Origin: UBA1543 sp964596375
GTDB lineage: Bacteria; Pseudomonadota; Zetaproteobacteria; Mariprofundales; Mariprofundaceae
Reading direction: 5' to 3'
Assembly (NCBI GenBank): GCA_964596375.1
Contig: CAZQTO010000119.1
Coordinates: 1 to 6,373, forward strand
Length of the DNA stretch: 6,373 nucleotides
The position numbers and the translations under genes were made by a program. Numbering within the stretch: position 1 is the first letter of the stretch; every line of letters begins with the position of its first letter. Below the pieces are notes generated by a model. The model made no database searches. It saw nothing but the letters and a program-made list of their open reading frames with translations, and was not told the DNA's origin. Positions 1-5,619 of the stretch are shown here, piece after piece.

Positions 1-494
1 TGGCCAGCCACGACACCCTGACCGGGCTGGCCAATCGCAATCTGTTCATGGACAGGCTGGCCAGCGCTCTGGCTATCGGTCGCCGCCATCAAAGCGGCGT
101 GGCGGTGATGTTTGTCGATCTCGACGACTTCAAGGATGTGAACGACGAGATGGGGCATGAAGCGGGAGACGAGGTTCTGAAGCAAACAGCAGCCAGGATT
201 ATGGCCTGCCTGCGTGAGTCTGACTCGATAGCCCGATTCGGTGGTGATGAGTTTCTCGTGCTGTTGCCGATGTCCACGAGCAGGGATGCCGTCGCCGGCG
301 TGGCGGCCAAGATTATCGATTCAATAGGGCACGCATTCAAGGTGAATGGCGGCGAGGCAAGGCTCGGTTGCAGTGTTGGTATTGCCATGTTTCCGGAGCA
401 TGGCAAGCAGCCCGAGGAATTGATCAGTGAGGCTGATGCGGCCATGTATGCGGCCAAGAAGGCCGGAAAGAACAGGTGTCAGTTTGCGCATTGA
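1..494 (+). CDS. Diguanylate cyclase, C-terminal GGDEF domain (5' end outside window)
   Basis: Makes the second messenger cyclic di-GMP from two GTP. The frame is open from the left edge (first full codon at base 3), so the true start and any N-terminal sensor domain lie outside the window. The visible 163 residues are an essentially complete GGDEF domain. It opens with the typical HDTLTGLANRNLF signature (fragment residues 3-15), followed by the metal-binding Asp region FVDLDDFKDVND (about 37-48) and the catalytic loop GGDEF (80-84, bases 240-254). An RESD motif ends five residues before GGDEF, the exact spacing of the RxxD inhibitory I-site, so product feedback inhibition is expected. The end, AMYAAKKAGKNRCQF, is the usual domain finish. 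There is no EAL domain after it. The next gene starts 95 bases downstream in the same direction, so co-transcription is possible but not shown. The activity call is firm by motif; the input signal is unknown. Confidence 0.95.
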   Translation, partial: ASHDTLTGLANRNLFMDRLASALAIGRRHQSGVAVMFVDLDDFKDVNDEMGHEAGDEVLKQTAARIMACLRESDSIARFGGDEFLVLLPMSTSRDAVAGVAAKIIDSIGHAFKVNGGEARLGCSVGIAMFPEHGKQPEELISEADAAMYAAKKAGKNRCQFAH

Positions 495-576
495 TACATG
501 GCCATTTATGTATTTGGCTTTATGTCCGGCAATGATAAACGGCAAACAGGCATGTTCGTCAAAACGGATGCTTGTT

Positions 577-583
577 AGGGGGA
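577..583 (+). promoter_or_regulatory. Ribosome binding site that sets the start of the REC-kinase gene
   Basis: AGGGGGA lies six bases before the ATG at 590, an ideal Shine-Dalgarno spacing. The open frame extends upstream to a TTG at 572, but that codon precedes this site and has no comparable site of its own. The ATG at 590 is therefore the preferred start. Confidence 0.75.
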
Positions 584-589
584 TCGTGT

Positions 590-1807
590 ATGCAAGAGAA
601 TGATTCAAAATCCCTATCCATGAGCGAAGACCAGGCCACCATCATGGTGGTCGATGATGATACATATAGCGTCGAATTCCTGTCCGAGATACTGGCCCGG
701 CAGGGCTATAATGTCCGTGCTGAGGAGGATCCCGGGGCAGCCCTGCAGTCAGCGCTGTCAGACCCGCCGGACCTTGTGCTGCTCGATATCAGAATGCCCG
801 GCATGGATGGTTTTACGTTCTGTGAAGCATTGAAGGCGGATGCCCGCACAGGCCATGTGCCGGTGATTTTTATCAGTGGACTTTTTGCGGCGGAAGACAA
901 GGTCAGGGCTTTTGAGATCGGTGCTGCGGATTATCTTACCAAACCATTTTCCGATATTGAAATGCTTGCCCGGATACGGGCCCAGCTCAATCTCCATCGA
1001 TTACAGACCAGTCTTGAGCAGCAGGTCGAACATCGCACCGCCGAACTGAAGGCGGAAATTGCCGAGCGCAAGGAATCCGAGAGGCAACGGGAACGCTTGG
1101 TGGATGATCTGAAGGCCAAGAACAGGGAACTGGAAAATTTCGCCTACAGTGTTTCGCATGATCTGAAAACGCCGATGATTACCATCCGCGGATTCCTGAG
1201 CCGGCTGGAACAGGATATCGCCGACGGGAACAGTTCGAATGTACATGATGATGTGCAACGCATCACTGGCGCCACGAAGAAGATGCAGGAGATGCTGGAG
1301 GACGTGCTGGAGCTTTCGCGCGTCGGGCGCCTGGTCAGTCCGCTGGAAGATGTGTCCTTAAGCAAGCTGGCACTTGAGGCAGCGGCTGCGTTTGATGAAC
1401 AGATCCGTCAGGGCAAGGTGCAACTTGATGTGGCCGCGGACATGCCGGATGTCCACGGGGACAGACCGAGATTGCTCAGTGTTTTCCAGAATCTCATCGG
1501 CAATGCGCTTATCCATGCGGGGAAAAAGACCGGGCTGCATATTGAAATTGGCGGTGAGTTGAAGGAGGGCGAAGCCGTCTGTTTTGTGCGCGATAACGGT
1601 ATCGGTATCGAGCCCCGTTTCCACGAGAAAATCTTCGGTTTGTTTGAAAGGCTTGATCCCAGGGTTGAAGGCTCGGGGGTCGGTCTGGCCTTGTGTCGCC
1701 GCATCATTGATGCCCATGGTGGCCATATCCGTGTTGAATCCGGCGGCAAGGGAAAAGGCTCTACCTTCCACTTCACATTGAGGAGCAGGCCTGAAACATC
1801 ATCATAG
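590..1807 (+). CDS. Response-regulator/histidine kinase hybrid (REC-coiled coil-HisKA-HATPase_c)
   Basis: A cytoplasmic 405-residue two-component protein with an N-terminal receiver fused to a kinase. The receiver spans about 17-133, with acidic pocket D22/D23, phospho-acceptor D66 (in LVLLDIRMPGMDG), S96 and K118 (LTKPF), all intact. A charged coiled-coil linker follows (about 134-185). HisKA contains phospho-accepting H190 (YSVSHDLKTP). The ATPase core has the N-box N305 (NLIGNA), G1 box DNGIGIEP (335-342), F-box region around FGLFERL, and G2 box GSGVGLAL (361-368). The kinase core resembles the bacteriophytochrome-type group (LELSRVGR after the H-box), from memory of the family. There is no membrane segment and no PAS or GAF domain, so the only visible input is phosphorylation of its own receiver or contact with partners. 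Start chosen at 590 from the ribosome binding site; TTG 572 would add six residues. A REC-multi-PAS gene follows 57 bases later. Confidence 0.93.
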   Translation: MQENDSKSLSMSEDQATIMVVDDDTYSVEFLSEILARQGYNVRAEEDPGAALQSALSDPPDLVLLDIRMPGMDGFTFCEALKADARTGHVPVIFISGLFAAEDKVRAFEIGAADYLTKPFSDIEMLARIRAQLNLHRLQTSLEQQVEHRTAELKAEIAERKESERQRERLVDDLKAKNRELENFAYSVSHDLKTPMITIRGFLSRLEQDIADGNSSNVHDDVQRITGATKKMQEMLEDVLELSRVGRLVSPLEDVSLSKLALEAAAAFDEQIRQGKVQLDVAADMPDVHGDRPRLLSVFQNLIGNALIHAGKKTGLHIEIGGELKEGEAVCFVRDNGIGIEPRFHEKIFGLFERLDPRVEGSGVGLALCRRIIDAHGGHIRVESGGKGKGSTFHFTLRSRPETSS

Positions 1808-1864
1808 ATAGGTATTCCTTTCTTCTTGAACTATACTGGAAAGCGATGACGGTATGGAGAAGAC

Positions 1865-4291
1865 GTGAATAACAAAGTGCTCAAAATACTTCTGGTGGAT
1901 GATGAGCCGGATCATGTTGAACTGATCCGTCGCTCGCTTCGGGACGCTTCCTTTGCCATGCAACTTTCAGTTGCCGGTTCACTGGCAGAGGCACAGCAGT
2001 TTCTCTCAGATAATACTCCCGATATCATGGTTGTAGATGTCCGCCTGCCGGACGGTGAGGGCACGGAGCTGCTGCCCGGCGATGTCGAAAAGCGTTCAAT
2101 GCCCATCGTCATCCTTACCGGCCACGGTGATGAAAAGATTGCGGCGGCGGCGATGAGGGCCGGCGCGCTGGATTATATCGTCAAATCCGACGATTCCCTT
2201 AACGATATACCGCACATCATCGAACGGACCATGCGCGAATGGGAACACATCATCGGACGCGAACAGGCCGAGGAAGAACGGATAAAAATCCAGAGGCTGA
2301 TCAATCAGACCAGCGATGTGGTTTTCCTGTGCGATGACAAGGCCAATGTTTTGTATGTGAATCACGCCGCCGAGCCGATGGCCGGGCTGAAGGTGGATGA
2401 CATGATCGGCAAGCCGTTTGCTCCGCTGTTCGATGACGATTGCCAGGGCGTAATGATGGGCAATTATCAGGCGGCTCTGCAAGGCGAAACCAGATCATTC
2501 GAGCTGGCATTCAAGGCCACCGGCATTCTCTGCGAGTACAAAATCCAGCCCTACCAGAATGCTGCGGGCAAGATTGTCGGCGCACTTGGCTCGGCGCGCG
2601 ACATCACCGAAAGGAAGCGGGCTGAAGCTTCTTTAAAGGAAGAAAAGAATTTCTCCGAGGCGCTTATCAGTGGGTTGCCGGACATTTTCTATTTTCTTGA
2701 TCCACAGGGAAACTTTCTAAGGTGGAACGACAGGGCAATGGAATTGCTGGGGGTTACATCCGAAGAAATTTCCAAAGCCAATGCTCTGTCATTCGTCCAT
2801 GAGGATGACCGGGCAAGCCTTGCAGGGAAGATTCAGGAAGCCCTTGAAGCCGGGTCAGCGACGGCGGAAGCCCGGATACTCCTGAAGGACAGCCTTCGCA
2901 CTTATATCCTGACAGGAACACGGCTTGAAACCAGGCAGGGCTTGGGCGTTGTTGGTGTCGGAATCGATATCAGTGAACGCAAGCAGGCGGAAGAGGTAAT
3001 AAGGGAGAGTGAGCGCAAGCTGCTGGAAGCGCAAAAAGTTGCGTGCTTGGGCTATTACATTCTTGATATCAAAGAGGGAATCTGGAGCTGTTCGACAGGG
3101 CTGGATGATCTGTTCGGAATTGATGATGGATACAAGCGGGATGTTGCCGGCTGGTTAGGGATTGTGCATCCCGATGATAGAGAATCATTGGCTACGTATT
3201 TGTATGAAAATGTTTTATCAAAGCACGAAAAATTTGATAAAGAATACAAAATCATCAATGTGAAAACAGGGCATGAGCGCTGGGTGCACGGTCTCGGATC
3301 ACTGAAGTTTGATGATGAAGGCCATCCTGTTTCAATGTTCGGTACCATTCAGGATATCACCAAGCACAAGCAGTTGGAGGCCCAGATTCTCAATGAGAAG
3401 CGTCAGGCGCAAACCTATCTGGATATTGCCGGCATGATGATGGCTGTGCTGGATAGAAAGGGGTGCATCAAGCTGATCAACAGGAAGGGATGCGAGATTC
3501 TCGGTTATGATGAGCAGGAAATAATCGGCAGGAACTGGTTTGAACTCTGTATCGCCAAGGAGATGCATGAAGAGGTTCAGAGCGTTTTCAATCAGTTGAT
3601 GGCTGGAGAGGTTGCGCCTGTTGAATATCATGAAAACACGATCTTCTCAAAAACCGGCGAAGAAAGACTCATCGCTTTCCATAACTCGATTCTAAAAGAT
3701 AAAAACGACAACATCACAGGAATATTGTTTTCCGGCGAGGATATCACCGAGCGCAAGCAGGCTGCGGATGCGATCATGGTGGCGAACGATTTGCGCGAGT
3801 CCATTATCGAACATGCGCCGGTTCGCGTGTTCTGGAAAGACATAGAATCACGTTACCTGGGTTGCAATTCGCTCTTCGCACGCGATGCAGGCCTTGAACA
3901 TCCGGACGAGCTGATTGGCAAGACTGATTTAGATATGGGCTGGAAGGATCAGGCAGAAGCCTACCGGGCCGACGACAGGCAGGTGATGGAAAGCGGGGTG
4001 CCCAAGCTTGGTTTCGAAGAACTGCAGACAACCCCGGATGGCAACATGATCTGGTTGCGTACATCCAAGGTGCCGTTGCGTGACTCTCTGGGCAAGGTTC
4101 ATGGTATTTTGGGCGTCTATGAGGCCATTACCGCGAGCAAGCAGGCCGAGATTCAACTTAAAGAGAGATTCGATGAAATCGAGCGCATGAACAAGTTGAT
4201 GATAGGGCGCGAGCTGAAGATGGAAGAGCTACGTCAGGAGATCAAACGCTTGCAGGAAGTGGTCAGCGGATTGAAGGCGGGTGGGGAATAG
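1865..4291 (+). CDS. REC protein with five PAS domains and a coiled-coil tail, no output domain
   Basis: An 808-residue cytoplasmic sensor. The receiver (about 5-120) has D12/D13, phospho-acceptor D58 (IMVVDVRLPDGEG), T85 and K107. K107 is followed by Ser (DYIVKS) instead of the usual Pro, a variant familiar from receivers that precede PAS domains. Five PAS modules follow at roughly 140-252, 262-375, 385-505, 515-632 and 643-762. The first, second and fourth end in DITERK or DISERK linkers and the third in DITKHK. PAS 2 and 3 carry the HEDDR/HPDDR signature of the PAS_3 fold; PAS 5 has FWKD...RYLGCN...IGKTD, a PAS_4-like pattern. No LOV-type flavin cysteine motif is visible, so ligands are unknown. 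The protein ends in a charged heptad-like tail (763-808). No HisKA, HATPase, GGDEF, EAL, HTH or transmembrane segment is present. The GTG start is supported by GGAGA at 1856-1860, four bases away, and by the receiver beginning immediately. It probably relays signals to a partner enzyme. Confidence 0.92.
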   Translation: MNNKVLKILLVDDEPDHVELIRRSLRDASFAMQLSVAGSLAEAQQFLSDNTPDIMVVDVRLPDGEGTELLPGDVEKRSMPIVILTGHGDEKIAAAAMRAGALDYIVKSDDSLNDIPHIIERTMREWEHIIGREQAEEERIKIQRLINQTSDVVFLCDDKANVLYVNHAAEPMAGLKVDDMIGKPFAPLFDDDCQGVMMGNYQAALQGETRSFELAFKATGILCEYKIQPYQNAAGKIVGALGSARDITERKRAEASLKEEKNFSEALISGLPDIFYFLDPQGNFLRWNDRAMELLGVTSEEISKANALSFVHEDDRASLAGKIQEALEAGSATAEARILLKDSLRTYILTGTRLETRQGLGVVGVGIDISERKQAEEVIRESERKLLEAQKVACLGYYILDIKEGIWSCSTGLDDLFGIDDGYKRDVAGWLGIVHPDDRESLATYLYENVLSKHEKFDKEYKIINVKTGHERWVHGLGSLKFDDEGHPVSMFGTIQDITKHKQLEAQILNEKRQAQTYLDIAGMMMAVLDRKGCIKLINRKGCEILGYDEQEIIGRNWFELCIAKEMHEEVQSVFNQLMAGEVAPVEYHENTIFSKTGEERLIAFHNSILKDKNDNITGILFSGEDITERKQAADAIMVANDLRESIIEHAPVRVFWKDIESRYLGCNSLFARDAGLEHPDELIGKTDLDMGWKDQAEAYRADDRQVMESGVPKLGFEELQTTPDGNMIWLRTSKVPLRDSLGKVHGILGVYEAITASKQAEIQLKERFDEIERMNKLMIGRELKMEELRQEIKRLQEVVSGLKAGGE

Positions 4292-4293
4292 CG

Positions 4294-5619
4294 ATGCGCG
4301 CAAGTGCTCAGGACAAAATGAGTAGCCCCTTGAGAATCAATTTTATCTGGTTTGGCGTTGCTCTGGCGGTTGGCTACTGGCTGCTTGAAGCGGTGCTGCA
4401 CGCCTTCGTGTTTACCCCCGAATTCAGCCTGCTTGAAACCATGGAAGCCAGCTCTTCCGGAAATGAGTTGTATATGCGTCTGATTATCAGCGCATTGCTC
4501 ATCGCCTTCGGCTTCATGGCCGAACGCCTGTTGAGCCGGGAGCATCAGGGCAGGCTGCGTGAGAAAAAGCTTAACCAGTTGCTGCACTTTCTCAGCGACG
4601 TGAACAGGAATGTACAAAGACAGACGGATCAGCAGGCGCTGCTGGATGCTGCCTGCCAGAGTGCCGTGAAAATGGGCGGGTTCCGGCTCGCCTGGATTGG
4701 CCTGCCGCAGGATGGCGGGCTGAGGATGGCGGCCTGGGCTGTCGGGGACAGCAGTCTTGAAGATACCATCAGGCAGATGCAGCAGCCCCTGATATTGAGG
4801 TGCTGCCTTGGTGCCCGGCGCGTGTTTGATGAGGGGAAATTCGCACTGTGTGCAATGAAAGAAGAGGCCGATTGTCATGCCCCATGGCTGCATTCTGCTC
4901 TGGGGCAGGGTTGTGCACATGCGATAGCCCTGCCCTTGAAGCTGGATGAAAAGACGATCGGGGTATTCGAAGTCTATGCGGGTGACGATGGGCATCTTGG
5001 CGAGGATGAACGCGCCATTCTGGAAGAGGTTGCGGGGGATATTTCCAGCGCCCTGGCGAACATCGAGCATGCGAAGCAGCGCCGGGAGGCAGAAGAGGCA
5101 TTGCACAGCAGCGAAATGCACAGAGCATCCATACTGGAGCGGGCACATGATGCCATTATCAGCATGGATGAGCAGGGCAGGATAACGGGATTCAATCCCG
5201 CAGCAGAACGGATGTTCGGCCATGCGCAGGACGATGTGCTCGGCCATGATCTGGGTGAAAAGATCATCCCTCCCTCTCTTCGCAAACAACATGGGAAAGG
5301 CCTCAAGCATTATCTCGCCACTGGCGAAGGCCCAGTCATTGATGCATGCATCGAAGTCATCGGCATGCATGCCGATGGGCATGAATTCCCTGTTGAGGTG
5401 GCTATAAACAGCCTGAAAACAAGTGAGTCCACTTCCTTCAGCGCCATTGTCCGTGATATCAGCGAACGCAAGAAGATCATGGAAAATCTCAAGCAGCGGC
5501 TCGATGAGCTTGAGCGCTTTCAGGCGGCGACGGTTGCGCGAGAGTTCCGCATCAAGGAGTTGCGCGATGAAGTTGCAGCATTGAAGAAAACAGACCCGAC
5601 AATAGGCGGGGGAGCCTGA
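4294..5619 (+). CDS. Membrane-anchored GAF-PAS sensor protein with coiled-coil tail, no output domain
   Basis: A 441-residue inner-membrane sensor. Two hydrophobic helices (about 17-39 and 59-77) flank a loop of about 20 residues. Basic residues before the first and after the second helix predict a periplasmic loop with both ends in the cytoplasm. The first helix contains E32 and H36, polar residues unusual in a membrane span. A GAF-type domain follows (about 92-258; KMGGFRLAWIGL, then ALPLKLDEKTIGVFEVY). It is rich in cysteine: C170, C171, C186, C194 and C207. A PAS domain follows (about 275-393; HDAIISMDEQGRITGFNPAAERMFG, ending DISERK). Residues 394-441 form a charged tail resembling that of the preceding gene. 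No kinase, cyclase or DNA-binding domain follows. GGGGA at 4283-4287, six bases before the ATG, supports this start. A second ATG at 4318 is a weaker alternative. The gene begins two bases after the previous stop, so translational coupling is expected. The ligand is unknown. Confidence 0.92.
   Translation: MRASAQDKMSSPLRINFIWFGVALAVGYWLLEAVLHAFVFTPEFSLLETMEASSSGNELYMRLIISALLIAFGFMAERLLSREHQGRLREKKLNQLLHFLSDVNRNVQRQTDQQALLDAACQSAVKMGGFRLAWIGLPQDGGLRMAAWAVGDSSLEDTIRQMQQPLILRCCLGARRVFDEGKFALCAMKEEADCHAPWLHSALGQGCAHAIALPLKLDEKTIGVFEVYAGDDGHLGEDERAILEEVAGDISSALANIEHAKQRREAEEALHSSEMHRASILERAHDAIISMDEQGRITGFNPAAERMFGHAQDDVLGHDLGEKIIPPSLRKQHGKGLKHYLATGEGPVIDACIEVIGMHADGHEFPVEVAINSLKTSESTSFSAIVRDISERKKIMENLKQRLDELERFQAATVAREFRIKELRDEVAALKKTDPTIGGGA
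4342..4524 (+). other. Two-helix membrane anchor of the GAF-PAS sensor
   Basis: Encodes residues 17-77. Helix one is FIWFGVALAVGYWLLEAVLH and the residues after it; helix two is about LYMRLIISALLIAFGFMAE. The connecting loop (about 40-58) is acidic and short, too small for a folded periplasmic sensor domain. The positive-inside rule places the loop outside. From memory, a similar anchor (LLEA..HAFVF, then a short loop and ELWMRL) precedes GAF, PAS or GGDEF modules in other proteobacterial signalling proteins. Confidence 0.8.
5341..5377. repeat. Adjacent 12-bp and 20-bp perfect palindromes inside the GAF-PAS gene
   Basis: Bases 5341-5352 read GATGCATGCATC and bases 5358-5377 read CATCGGCATGCATGCCGATG. 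Each equals its own reverse complement, and both are built on the GCATGC/ATGCAT core. They are separated by five bases and lie in the PAS-encoding part of the gene (residues around DACIEVIGMHADGHEF). A weaker inverted repeat, ACTGG (5320-5324) with CCAGT (5332-5336), lies just upstream. The symmetry is seen directly; any function as a protein site or mRNA hairpin is unproven. Confidence 0.85.
5608..5614 (+). promoter_or_regulatory. Ribosome binding site for the last gene, inside the end of the GAF-PAS gene
   Basis: GGGGGAG lies four bases before the ATG at 5619, inside the Gly-rich final codons of the GAF-PAS gene. It supports the overlapping ATG at 5619 over the next in-frame ATG at 5634. 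Confidence 0.65.

Noticed and set aside
494..513. Inverted repeat ATACAT/ATGTAT just after the GGDEF stop codon
   Set aside because: A 6-bp AT-rich stem with an 8-base loop and no following T-run is too weak for an intrinsic terminator.
554..571. Possible small hairpin upstream of the kinase gene (CGT-CAAA-ACG core)
   Set aside because: Only three strong pairs plus wobble pairs; no riboswitch or terminator pattern could be built around it.
572..589. TTG start for the kinase gene, six codons upstream
   Set aside because: It precedes the AGGGGGA site that is ideally placed for the ATG at 590, and the added residues LLGGSC are the translated ribosome binding site.
1358..1771. 137-codon open frame on the minus strand opposite the kinase ATPase domain
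   Set aside because: It is in register antisense to a well-motifed HATPase domain and has no supporting features of its own.
1832..1837. TATACT, a good -10 look-alike, in the 57-base spacer before the five-PAS gene
   Set aside because: No acceptable -35 element is found 16-18 bases upstream; the nearest partial match, TAGATA at 1805-1810, is 21 bases away. An internal promoter is possible but cannot be supported.
2282..4150. LOV-type photoreceptor among the PAS domains
   Set aside because: None of the PAS modules shows the flavin-binding cysteine motif (NCRFLQ-like), so blue-light sensing is not supported.
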